DNA of 14,797 nucleotides. Origin: Clostridia bacterium (lineage in GTDB: Bacteria; Bacillota; Clostridia; Oscillospirales; CAG-272). The DNA is taken from contig JAGDCE010000095.1 in the NCBI GenBank assembly GCA_017958705.1, forward strand, positions 1 to 14,797, written 5' to 3'. Shown piece by piece: positions 1-6,651 of the stretch. The position numbers and the translations under genes are program-made. How positions within the stretch are numbered: position 1 is the first letter of the stretch; the number at the start of each line of letters is the position of its first letter. The notes beneath the pieces are model-generated. The model was not told the origin of the DNA. It did not search any database and saw nothing but the letters and a program-made list of their open reading frames with translations.

Positions 1-87
1 AAGGTCAAAGTATCATCGGAAACGACGACGGGTTTGTCCTGCCAGGGATGGTGGGAACCGGTATACGTGGAAATACCTGAAGAATAA
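1..87 (+). CDS. C-terminal end of an unidentified protein (partial)
   Basis: Frame 1 is open from the window edge and encodes 28 residues ending in WWEPVYVEIPEE before a TAA stop at 85-87. A hairpin terminator follows immediately, which is what one expects at the end of a rightward gene. The tail is aromatic and acidic, but too short to assign to a family. The start lies outside the window. The call rests on the open frame at the edge plus the terminator, and no motif confirms it. Confidence 0.5.
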   Translation, partial: KVKVSSETTTGLSCQGWWEPVYVEIPEE

Positions 88-88
88 T

Positions 89-124
89 AAACGGCGGCAG
101 GAGTTATTTCCTGCCGCGTTTGTT
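89..124. terminator. bidirectional hairpin terminator between convergent genes
   Basis: The arms GGCAGGA (96-102) and TCCTGCC (109-115) pair perfectly, and the stem extends outwards through C95-G116, G94-C117 and flanking A/T pairs. On the + strand the stem is followed by GTTTGTT. On the - strand it is followed by a U-rich run (TTTATTATTCTT). It lies between the partial rightward gene ending at 87 and the leftward flavin reductase gene ending at 140, so it probably terminates both transcripts. Confidence 0.8.
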
Positions 125-139
125 ATGTGAAAATCCGAA

Positions 140-673
140 TTATCCGATCCGATTTCCGAGAGTGAAATACTCTCCGTGACTGTACGCGGCAAGCCCGGCT
201 TTTTCAAGATGAAGCTTGCCTTTCTCGTCGATGATCGATTCGTCGGCGTTGACGGCGACGATGTCGCAGATGAACGCGTCGTGCGAGCCGAGATGAAGCA
301 CGTCAGTGACTTTGCATTCGAGCGTCAGCGGCGATTCCGCTATCTGCGGACATCTGATCTCCGTGCACGGCTGCTTCGTAAACGACATTTTTTCAAATTT
401 GTCAACGTCGCACCCCGAGCGCACGCCGCACCAGTCAACTTTTCTGATCATTGACGACGGCACGAGGTTTATGCACAGCTCGCCGGTCTTCGTTATCAAT
501 CCGTGCGAATGCCGCTCCGGGCGGATCGAAACGTAGGTCTTAGGCGGCTGTGAACACATTATCCCCGTCCACGCGACGGTGATTATATTAGCCTCGTCTC
601 CTTCTCCGCAGCTCACCGCGACAACCGGGAGCGGGGAGAGAAGCGTTGAGCCTTTCCACGTTATCTTAGCCAT
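140..673 (-). CDS. flavin reductase family protein (FMN-binding split barrel)
   Basis: The 177-residue product resembles the flavin reductase/flavoredoxin family, whose members bind FMN in a split beta-barrel and either transfer electrons or supply reduced flavin. The family pattern is seen in LLSPLPVVAVSCG near residue 12, then NIITVAWTGIMCSQPP and YVSIRPERHSHGLI (about residues 29-60), then INLVPSSM. The length is normal. It probably acts in the cytoplasm, and its redox partner cannot be read from sequence. The start is ATG at 673, with an AAGGAG site (680-685 on this strand) six bases upstream, inside the end of trmB. The gene overlaps trmB by 8 nt, so the two are almost certainly cotranscribed and translationally coupled. 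Family assignment is firm; substrate is unknown. Confidence 0.88.
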   Translation of the reverse strand: MAKITWKGSTLLSPLPVVAVSCGEGDEANIITVAWTGIMCSQPPKTYVSIRPERHSHGLITKTGELCINLVPSSMIRKVDWCGVRSGCDVDKFEKMSFTKQPCTEIRCPQIAESPLTLECKVTDVLHLGSHDAFICDIVAVNADESIIDEKGKLHLEKAGLAAYSHGEYFTLGNRIG

Positions 674-1313
674 TGTTTTCTCCTTTCAGATAAGCTCTGA
701 GCATGTTTATCTTTTTGCCTTCGGCGGCGAAATTCCGCTCGTATTCGGTCATCACGTTGCCGTCGGCGTATACGCTGTCATGCAGATCGCGCGTCATCTC
801 CGTTATCGTGAATCCGCATTCCGAAAGCTCGGACAGTGAAAAATCGAAAAGCTGCGTGTCGTCCGTCTTCATGAAGATCGAGCCGTCTTCAGTAAGTATT
901 TTCTTGTAGTTCTGCAGGAATCCGCGATGCGTCAGGCGGCGTTTCGCGTAGCCCTTTTTCGGCCACGGATCGGAAAAATTAAGGTAGATCCGCGACACGC
1001 TGTGCTCCGGCAGCTTTTCCGCTATGAAAGCGGCGTTCATGACCGCGACTCTGACGTTTTTCAAACCGCGCTCTCGTATCTTTTCCGCCGCGAGCATAAG
1101 CACGTCGGAAATGCGCTCGATCGCTATGAAATTTATATCGGGATTCTTTTCCGCCGTGCCGCAGATGAAATCGCCTTTGCCGCAGCCGATCTCAACGTGG
1201 ACCGGCGCGTCGCTGCCGAAGACCCCGCGCAGATTCGCGGTGTTTTCGGGCAGTATCACGTCCGCACAGGCGGCGAGCCGCTCCGCACCGTGCTTTTTTC
1301 TCCTCATTCTCAT
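666..1313 (-). CDS. trmB: tRNA (guanine-N7-)-methyltransferase TrmB
   Basis: The 215-residue enzyme uses S-adenosylmethionine to form m7G, normally at position 46 of the tRNA variable loop. The SAM-binding motif EIGCGKGDF is at about residues 41-49, followed by an acidic residue in AIER at the end of the second strand. The family signature NFSDPWPKKGYAKRRL is at about residues 112-127. Both ends match the usual length. The start ATG at 1313 has AAAGGA on the - strand about nine bases upstream; a second ATG two codons in is less well placed. It is the first gene of a leftward pair with the flavin reductase, whose start lies within its last codons. Its promoter must lie in the AT-rich divergent region 1314-1440, but no single -35/-10 pair stands out there. 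Confidence 0.96.
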   Translation of the reverse strand: MRMRRKKHGAERLAACADVILPENTANLRGVFGSDAPVHVEIGCGKGDFICGTAEKNPDINFIAIERISDVLMLAAEKIRERGLKNVRVAVMNAAFIAEKLPEHSVSRIYLNFSDPWPKKGYAKRRLTHRGFLQNYKKILTEDGSIFMKTDDTQLFDFSLSELSECGFTITEMTRDLHDSVYADGNVMTEYERNFAAEGKKINMLRAYLKGENNG

Positions 1314-1403
1314 GCTCGTTATCCTTTCGCGTCCGCTTGATATGAACAGTTTTTAAATTATTTTGAAAAATATAAAAATCATCTGTTCTTTTTAATATTT
1401 GTG

Positions 1404-1412
1404 TGGTATAAT
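1404..1412 (+). promoter_or_regulatory. extended -10 promoter for the membrane protein/DUF4097 genes
   Basis: TGG followed by a perfect TATAAT (1407-1412) forms an extended -10 element in an AT-rich stretch. No good -35 match lies 16-18 bases upstream (TGTTCT at a 17-bp spacing), and the TGn extension may compensate. Transcription would start near 1419, giving a leader of about 107 bases that carries the TTGCAA dyad. It would drive the genes at 1526, 2629 and probably 3684. Confidence 0.65.
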
Positions 1413-1466
1413 AACACAAACAACGCGGCAAAACGCCGTTGTGACACTATTGTAGCACATTTTCTC

Positions 1467-1492
1467 TCTTTTTGCAATACGTTGCAAAAAGA
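1467..1492 (+). promoter_or_regulatory. perfect inverted repeat, TTGCAA-TACG-TTGCAA core (operator or leader hairpin)
   Basis: Eleven-base arms TCTTTTTGCAA (1467-1477) and TTGCAAAAAGA (1482-1492) flank a TACG loop. TTGCAA is itself a 6-bp palindrome and occurs twice, 10 bp apart, so both copies face the same side of the helix, as in many operators. As RNA it would form a strong hairpin with a UNCG-type loop, about 16 bases before the ribosome binding site. No T-run follows on either strand, so it is not an ordinary terminator. Whether it works as DNA or RNA cannot be decided from sequence. Confidence 0.6.
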
Positions 1493-1507
1493 AAGTTTGA
1501 TTCCGTT

Positions 1508-1514
1508 AAGGAGG
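1508..1514 (+). promoter_or_regulatory. Shine-Dalgarno AAGGAGG that fixes a TTG start
   Basis: AAGGAGG is the strongest ribosome binding site in this region. The only in-frame start codon downstream at a usable distance is TTG at 1526-1528, 11 bases away. The upstream in-frame ATG at 1472 lies inside the inverted repeat and has no purine-rich site before it. Confidence 0.75.
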
Positions 1515-1525
1515 TCTGTCATACA

Positions 1526-2632
1526 TTGGAAGATAATCTGAGAGAGATAGCCGAAAAGCTTGCCGCCGCCGGCATGGACGAAGCCCATGTCAGCGCAAGC
1601 GTAACGGCTCTTAAAGACGCTTACGCGTCGGTGCCGGAGGACGAGCTTCCCGAGAAGTTAGCGAAGTCCGGCGGCGTCGACGGTATCGTGGCGCAGATAC
1701 TTAAAGCGTACGACGCGGGCAGGGAACGCGCGGCCGCGGCTTCCGCCGCGGAGCCGGCGCCCGAAGCGGAGCAGCGCGAAGGACCCATAGAAGAGCCTGC
1801 GCCGGAAGACGATCCCCGCATCGAGGAAGTAAAGCCGGAGGACGACGCCGGAAACGACCTGCAGATCGAGGAGGCCGCCCCGGAGGAAGATCAAGGCGAA
1901 GAGAAGCCGGAGGAGAAAGAACAGCCCGAAAAAGAAGGCGTCGGCATCATCAGCCTTGACGACGATATGTTCTCCGACGAGGCGGAGGACGTGGCTCCCG
2001 CTGAAGAAGGCGGGACCGACGTCGACAGCATTGTCGAGACGATCGAGAACAGCGCCGACGAGCACTCTTCGGCCGAGGAGTTCTTCGACGAGGAGCTTAA
2101 AGCTCAGCAGGATGAGAAGAAGCGCAAGCCCGCCAAAAAATCGGACACGCTCGCTCATCAGAAAAGCGTAAAGAAGACCGACAAGAGCAAAAAGAGCATA
2201 AAGAACATGTCGACGAAGGCAAAAACAGCCTATTTCATAGGTCTCGTCGTCCTCATCCCGCTGCTGATCGCGGTTGTCATCGCCATCACGGTGCTTCTGC
2301 TCGCGCTCTACGCGGCGATAATCGCGCTCGTGATCGCGTTCTCGGTGGCACTCGTCATCGTCGCCGCGGCGGGCACTGCACTGTCGCTTATGGCGATAAT
2401 TTACGGCGTCATACAGATCGCACAGGGCTACCCGGCGCCTATCGGCATATTCGAGATAGGTCTCGGCATAACCGTCGGAGGAGCCACGCTCGGTATCTCG
2501 ATAATACTTTACAATTTCATCGTCAGATTCGCCCCGTTCCTTTTCAAGAAGATGTTCGTGCTTTATAAGTTCCTGTTCAGACAGCTTACGAAGCTCCTCA
2601 GTTTTGTGAAAGGAGCGTGCAGTAAACTATGA
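1526..2632 (+). CDS. acidic multi-pass membrane protein, HAAS/DUF1700-like (tentative)
   Basis: With the TTG start the product has 368 residues in three parts. The first is a helical N-terminal domain (about 1-65) ending in LPEKLAKSGGVDGIVAQI. The second is a long Glu/Asp/Pro-rich linker (about 70-205), which turns Lys-rich just before the membrane. The third is a hydrophobic region (about 234-345) with several transmembrane helices and an aromatic, basic tail. The N-terminal domain followed by a glycine-rich membrane block, together with the DUF4097 gene that starts in its stop codon, recalls the HAAS/DUF1700 proteins of Bacillota. That match is by shape and context, not by a decisive motif. 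Such proteins are often encoded with a PadR repressor, and none is seen here. The TTG start and AAGGAGG site are preferred over ATG 1472. The low-complexity linker is much longer than I would expect for the family. Confidence 0.75.
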   Translation: MEDNLREIAEKLAAAGMDEAHVSASVTALKDAYASVPEDELPEKLAKSGGVDGIVAQILKAYDAGRERAAAASAAEPAPEAEQREGPIEEPAPEDDPRIEEVKPEDDAGNDLQIEEAAPEEDQGEEKPEEKEQPEKEGVGIISLDDDMFSDEAEDVAPAEEGGTDVDSIVETIENSADEHSSAEEFFDEELKAQQDEKKRKPAKKSDTLAHQKSVKKTDKSKKSIKNMSTKAKTAYFIGLVVLIPLLIAVVIAITVLLLALYAAIIALVIAFSVALVIVAAAGTALSLMAIIYGVIQIAQGYPAPIGIFEIGLGITVGGATLGISIILYNFIVRFAPFLFKKMFVLYKFLFRQLTKLLSFVKGACSKL

Positions 2633-3615
2633 AGCCCGTATCAATAATTTTCCTGATCGTTTCGATCATACTCGTCATCGCAGGTCTTCTCACCTGCTCG
2701 TTCGCCATGCTTCAGGCCAACCGCCAGGGCGTGGATCTGTACGACACGAAGATAGTGAACGGCCAGTCCGAGGCGCAGTACGACTACTCCGAGGATTCCG
2801 TCAACAAGATCCAGATCGAGGTCGGCGACTGTGACGTGCATATCGTATGCGGCGCGGAAGAGAACAAGGTCGTAATGAACAACTTCTCGTCTGCCGGATA
2901 TATATGCGAGGTCACGAACGGCGCCCTCATCGTCGAGGACACGGTCAATATCTTCAACATCACCGATATAATAGAAAACGGCAAGATCCGTTTCAAGGGA
3001 TTCAGATACTACCTGCGCGACAGAAAGATTACCGCTGGCAGCAAATCCCTGACGGTCTATATCTCGGATAAGTTCGATATCAAGATAATCGACGTCAAGG
3101 TCTCCAAGGGCGACGTCGACGTGATCGGCTATACGAACAACACCGATTACAAGATTGATGTCACCACCGGAAAATTCACGGCGGAAAACATCGTGACGGA
3201 CTCCAAGGTCAGCGCCCAGATCGGCAAAGGCTCGGTCAACCTGCAGCACGTGTCCGCGAAGAATCTCGAGATCACCGTAAACGAAGGCAGCATAATGGCA
3301 GTCGTTTCCGCGAACGAGATAACGGCGGAGGCGAAGCACGGCAGCGTCAGGATCGAGAGCGAAGCCGATCTGTCGAAATACAATTTCGTGCTGAAAGCTC
3401 CGGCGTCCACGATAACGCTTGAAGATCTGATAAAGACCGGCAACTATTTCGCAAACGACGCACAGCTGAGCAACTTCATACACGCGACGGCCGGCTACGG
3501 CACCGTCGTCATAAAGACTTACGTCGCGCCCGAAACGATCGAGCCGATCCCGGATGATTCCGAAACCGTGACCGACACGGCGGAACCTGCGGAAACGACC
3601 GAAAAAGCCGAATAA
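2629..3615 (+). CDS. DUF4097-like beta-repeat protein with N-terminal membrane anchor
   Basis: The 328-residue protein begins with one hydrophobic helix (about residues 4-26, ending in LLTCSFAM), which acts as an uncleaved anchor or a signal. The remainder is built of short beta-strand repeats of the type GDVDVIG, GKFTAEN, GKGSVNLQ, NEGSIMAVV and KHGSVRIES (about residues 165-250), typical of the DUF4097 beta-solenoid family. A tail rich in Pro, Thr and Glu (about 300-328) ends the protein without an LPXTG sorting signal. It is probably exposed outside the membrane. The ATG overlaps the upstream TGA by 4 nt, with AAGGAG 13 bases before it, so it is coupled to the membrane protein upstream. 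The function of DUF4097 proteins is not established; a role in envelope stress or structure is inference. Confidence 0.85.
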   Translation: MKPVSIIFLIVSIILVIAGLLTCSFAMLQANRQGVDLYDTKIVNGQSEAQYDYSEDSVNKIQIEVGDCDVHIVCGAEENKVVMNNFSSAGYICEVTNGALIVEDTVNIFNITDIIENGKIRFKGFRYYLRDRKITAGSKSLTVYISDKFDIKIIDVKVSKGDVDVIGYTNNTDYKIDVTTGKFTAENIVTDSKVSAQIGKGSVNLQHVSAKNLEITVNEGSIMAVVSANEITAEAKHGSVRIESEADLSKYNFVLKAPASTITLEDLIKTGNYFANDAQLSNFIHATAGYGTVVIKTYVAPETIEPIPDDSETVTDTAEPAETTEKAE

Positions 3616-3683
3616 TTTCACCCGGATATGCCATACTACCTGCCGTGCGGAGACTGAAGTTTCCGGACGGAAAGGAGTAAATT

Positions 3684-3938
3684 ATGATCGTTATTGACAA
3701 AACGGCTCTGACCCTCGCCGTGATCGGCGCGCTGAACTGGGGCGGAATAGGCGTTTTCGGATTCGATACGGTCGCGTGGATCTTCGGCGGTCAGTCGTCG
3801 ATCGGCGCGCGCATCGTATACACGATCGTGGCGCTTGCCGGGATCTGGTGCATCTCGCTGCTGTTCAGGTCGTGGCATGAGGAAGAAGAACGCAGCACCG
3901 CGGCAGAAACGGCGGCGTTCGACGTTAAGACAAGATAA
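3684..3938 (+). CDS. DUF378 family small membrane protein
   Basis: The 84-residue protein has two transmembrane helices, about residues 6-30 and 40-62. The first carries the family pattern ALTLAVIGALNWGGIGVFGFDTVAW, and the second follows GARIVYTIVALAGIWCI. The GALNWG motif and Tyr before the second helix are typical of DUF378, a family of unknown role. A charged tail (HEEEERSTAAE) extends past the usual end. The start ATG has AAAGGAG six bases upstream. It lies 68 bases after the DUF4097 gene, with no terminator in between, and is probably cotranscribed with it. A perfect hairpin follows its stop. Confidence 0.92.
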   Translation: MIVIDKTALTLAVIGALNWGGIGVFGFDTVAWIFGGQSSIGARIVYTIVALAGIWCISLLFRSWHEEEERSTAAETAAFDVKTR

Positions 3939-3944
3939 ATCAAA

Positions 3945-3979
3945 ATCGTCCGGCAGCTGCCTGCCGGACGATGTTTTAG
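3945..3979 (+). terminator. strong hairpin after the DUF378 gene (terminator or attenuator)
   Basis: Perfect 12-base arms (3945-3956 and 3961-3972, ATCGTCCGGCAG and its complement) flank a CTGC loop and are followed by GTTTTAGG. The T-run is short, so termination on the + strand may be partial. The hairpin ends 15 bases before the ATG of the next gene and six bases before its ribosome binding site. It therefore separates two transcription units or tunes read-through. On the - strand it is followed by a T-rich run and could also stop antisense transcripts. Confidence 0.72.
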
Positions 3980-3987
3980 GGGAAAAG

Positions 3988-5142
3988 ATGCAAAAACTGA
4001 CGGAAAAACTGCAGGCGGAGGCGGACGCGCGGGGATTATTGCGAGTGACGCTGTCCGGTCATTTCGGAAAAACTGTCAAAAAGATATCGTACACTCCCGC
4101 GACTCACAAAAAAGAACCGTCGATACTCGAGGAAAGGTTCATGCCGGACGGCAAAGCGCTCCACGCATTTCTGCCGGTGAAGGGCTGCGCGGAGCGGATA
4201 TTGAAAGAATCGGAGAGTTTCAGGCAGACGGACGTATCGGCGGTAGGCTTTTCCGCCGTCGTGCTGCGTTCCGCGAAAGGCGCGCTGCATATAAAGTACG
4301 GCGAAGGCTCGGAAGAGAAGCGGAAACCCGACGGGAAAAACTACATACTTTCACCCGGCGTGAAATACGATTTTCTCACGCTGCTCGGCATACAGGACGC
4401 GTCCGGCAGAGTGCACGACAAAAGACAGGGCAAATTCAGACAGATCAACCGTTTTCTTCAGATCGTCTCCGACGTTTTGCCGTCGCTTCCCGAAAACGAG
4501 GTCAAAATCTGGGATCTCTGCTGCGGCAAAAGCTATCTGTCGTTTGCGGTCTATTACTATTTCAGATACGTGCTCGGAAAAGACGTTTCCGTCCACTGCG
4601 TAGACCTCAAGGCCGACGTGATCGCCGAGTGCGCCTCATACGCGGAAAAACTCGGCTGGGACGGGCTTCATTTCATCTGCGGCGATATCTTCAAAGCCGT
4701 GCCCGACGAGCGGCCGGATCTCGTCCTGTCGCTTCACGCGTGCGATACCGCCACCGACATGGTGCTTGCGGGCGCGGTACAGCGCGGCGCGCGCGTGATA
4801 CTGTCATCACCCTGCTGTCAGCACGAGCTCGCCTCGCAGATAAACTGCCCGGAGCTGTCGTACGTTACGCGCGAGCCGATACTGAAACAGAAGCTCGCCG
4901 CCGTGCTGACCGACGCGCTCCGCTGCCGGCTGCTTTACGCGTGCGGGTACAAGGTCACGACGCTCGAGTTCACCGATCCCGAGGACACGCCGAAAAATCT
5001 GATGATACGCGCCGAAAAGGCGCTGATCCCGGCGAAACTGCGCGAGGCGGCGCTTGCCGAATACGACAACGTCTGCGCCGGTCTGGGAGCAAAGCCTGCG
5101 ATGCGGTCGCTGCTGTCCGATTTCTTAACAAAAACACGTTGA
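3988..5142 (+). CDS. class I SAM-dependent methyltransferase (Methyltransf_32 / METTL25-like)
   Basis: The 384-residue protein has an N-terminal domain of about 165 residues containing VKKISYTPATHKKEPSILEE and a run of basic positions, then a Rossmann methyltransferase domain. SAM motif I is KIWDLCCGKSYLSF (from residue 173), and an acidic residue in CVDLKADV ends strand 2. Two motifs typical of the Methyltransf_32 family are clear: LSLHACDTATD (247-257) and PCCQHEL (275-281). The family includes METTL25-type proteins thought to act on RNA; the substrate here is unknown. The start ATG 3988 has AGGGGA four bases upstream and lies after the hairpin. An earlier in-frame start would run through the DUF378 gene and the hairpin, so it was rejected. 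No convincing promoter is seen between the hairpin and the start, so expression may rely on read-through. Confidence 0.88.
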   Translation: MQKLTEKLQAEADARGLLRVTLSGHFGKTVKKISYTPATHKKEPSILEERFMPDGKALHAFLPVKGCAERILKESESFRQTDVSAVGFSAVVLRSAKGALHIKYGEGSEEKRKPDGKNYILSPGVKYDFLTLLGIQDASGRVHDKRQGKFRQINRFLQIVSDVLPSLPENEVKIWDLCCGKSYLSFAVYYYFRYVLGKDVSVHCVDLKADVIAECASYAEKLGWDGLHFICGDIFKAVPDERPDLVLSLHACDTATDMVLAGAVQRGARVILSSPCCQHELASQINCPELSYVTREPILKQKLAAVLTDALRCRLLYACGYKVTTLEFTDPEDTPKNLMIRAEKALIPAKLREAALAEYDNVCAGLGAKPAMRSLLSDFLTKTR

Positions 5143-5167
5143 AAAAGGCCGGCGCCGGTGATAGAAT
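5139..5167 (+). promoter_or_regulatory. near-consensus sigma-A promoter with palindromic spacer
   Basis: TTGAAA (5139-5144), a 17-bp spacer and TAGAAT (5162-5167) each miss the consensus by one base, and TGA just before the -10 makes it an extended -10. Transcription would start near 5175, leaving a leader of about 22 bases before ATG 5197. The -35 overlaps the stop codon of the preceding methyltransferase gene. Within the spacer, CCGGCGCCGG (5149-5158) is a perfect 10-bp palindrome and a possible repressor site. Confidence 0.75.
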
Positions 5168-5196
5168 TACAGAGAACAAGTGAAAGGATCATTGAG

Positions 5197-6651
5197 ATGA
5201 AACGTAAGGATATATTCGTAAGGGCCGCGGCGGTCGTATCAGCGCTGTGCATGACGGCTTCGTCCGCGCTTTACTGGCTCATGAATCTGACTTCGATATT
5301 CAAACTTCTGCCGGATAAACGCGATCTGACCGAGGAAGAGTCGCTGATAATGAGAAACGTCGGGTATCCGACGTGGGTCACTTATCTTATGACGTATTTT
5401 CTGATGCTGTTTATGATCATCGGATGCGTCGCGCTTTGGTTCGCCGTCGTGCGTCCCGAAAAACGCGGATCGACCGTAGGTATGCTGTGTCAGCTCGTGT
5501 CGCTCGGGTTTCTCGCGCTGCTTTATAAGGACGTACTCAAAGGCGAGAGCAAATTCTTATATGACGAGAAGAGATTCATTATCATAATCGCGCTGATGGC
5601 GCTGTCGTTCCTCATCCTGCTCGTCTACGCGCTCGTATCGTTCAGGCGGTCGGGGCAGAGCAGGCAGAAAGAACTTGCGCAGATTGAAAAAGAACGCGCC
5701 GGAACGAAGATCGCCGTGCTTGATACCTGCACGCTTACCGTCGGCGACATAGATTTCACGCCGATAGACAAGCTCGGCGAGACAGAATATCACGATATAC
5801 TCTCAAAAGACGAAATTAAGGAAAAATGCGCGGACTCCGACGTGATCCTCTGCAACAAAGCCGTGATCGACGCGGAGATAATGGACGCGTGCCCGAAACT
5901 GAAATACATAGGTCTGTTCGCCACCGGTTATAACAATATCGACGTCAAAGCGGCGGCAGAGCGGGGGATAACGGTCTGCAACGCACCGGGTTATTCGACC
6001 GATTCGGTCGCACAGCTCGTATTCGCGTATATACTAAATCACGCGACGTCGCTTGACTGCTACGACAGATCGACGCACGACGGCGAATGGGTGAGATCGC
6101 ATACGTTCTCGTATTTCCCGTTCCCTATATCCGAGCTTAAAGGCAAGACGCTCGCCGTAATAGGCTACGGCGCGATAGGCAAAAAAGTCGCCTCGATCGG
6201 CGCGGCGTTCGGCATGAACGTTATCATCGCGACGCGCACGAAGCCCGCCGAATGCCCCTATACGCTCGTGACCGTCGACCGCGCGTTTGCCGAGGCCGAC
6301 TATCTGACGGTGCACTGTCCGCTGAACGACGGCACGAGAGGGCTGATCAACGCGGAGCGCCTTGCGACGATGAAACCGACGGCATACGTCATCAACACCG
6401 CGCGCGGTGCCGTAGCGGATGAAAACGCGCTGCGCGACGCGCTTGACCGCGGCGTGATATCCGGCGCGGCGTGCGACGTGCTCACCGTCGAGCCGATGCG
6501 CGAGGACGATCCGCTCCGCGGCGCAAAGAACCTTACGCTGACGCCGCACGTGGCGTGGGCGTCGTACGAGGCGAGAGTCAGACTGATATCGCTCGTCGCG
6601 TCGAATCTTCGCGCTTATCAGAACGGTCTGCCTGTCAACACCGTAAAATGA
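5197..6651 (+). CDS. four-TM membrane domain fused to a D-2-hydroxyacid dehydrogenase
   Basis: The 484-residue product joins two parts. Residues 1-149 hold four transmembrane helices (about 8-30, 59-85, 92-113 and 127-149). Charges follow the positive-inside rule, so both ends face the cytoplasm. A charged linker (150-169) leads to a complete D-2-hydroxyacid dehydrogenase (170-484). Its NAD(P)-binding motif is GYGAIG (323-328). Arg403 in NTARG, Glu432 in VEP and His451 in TPHVAW match the catalytic triad of the family, which reduces 2-keto acids such as hydroxypyruvate. Arg347 after the second Rossmann strand may favour NADP(H). The dehydrogenase begins TKIAVLD where relatives begin MKIAVLD; the Thr codon is ACG and no ribosome binding site precedes it, so separate translation is unlikely. 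ATG 5197 has AAGGA eight bases upstream; GTG 5158 lies inside the promoter. The membrane domain was not recognised. Confidence 0.85.
   Translation: MKRKDIFVRAAAVVSALCMTASSALYWLMNLTSIFKLLPDKRDLTEEESLIMRNVGYPTWVTYLMTYFLMLFMIIGCVALWFAVVRPEKRGSTVGMLCQLVSLGFLALLYKDVLKGESKFLYDEKRFIIIIALMALSFLILLVYALVSFRRSGQSRQKELAQIEKERAGTKIAVLDTCTLTVGDIDFTPIDKLGETEYHDILSKDEIKEKCADSDVILCNKAVIDAEIMDACPKLKYIGLFATGYNNIDVKAAAERGITVCNAPGYSTDSVAQLVFAYILNHATSLDCYDRSTHDGEWVRSHTFSYFPFPISELKGKTLAVIGYGAIGKKVASIGAAFGMNVIIATRTKPAECPYTLVTVDRAFAEADYLTVHCPLNDGTRGLINAERLATMKPTAYVINTARGAVADENALRDALDRGVISGAACDVLTVEPMREDDPLRGAKNLTLTPHVAWASYEARVRLISLVASNLRAYQNGLPVNTVK

Noticed and set aside
1423..1438. Short hairpin CGGC-AAAAC-GCCG in the divergent region
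   Set aside because: The stem is only four clean base pairs, with bulges when extended and no T-run, so it does not support a terminator or operator call.
2641..3621. 326-codon open frame on the - strand
   Set aside because: Antisense to the whole DUF4097-like gene, which has a signal anchor, beta repeats and a coupled start. The antisense product has no recognisable domain.
3835..3987. Upstream extension of the Methyltransf_32 gene
   Set aside because: It would read through the DUF378 gene in another frame and through the hairpin. The encoded residues are Arg/Ser-rich and look non-coding.
5158..5196. GTG 5158 as the start of the fusion gene
   Set aside because: It lies between the -35 and -10 boxes of the promoter, upstream of the expected transcript start, and has no Shine-Dalgarno site. 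ATG 5197 has AAGGA eight bases upstream.
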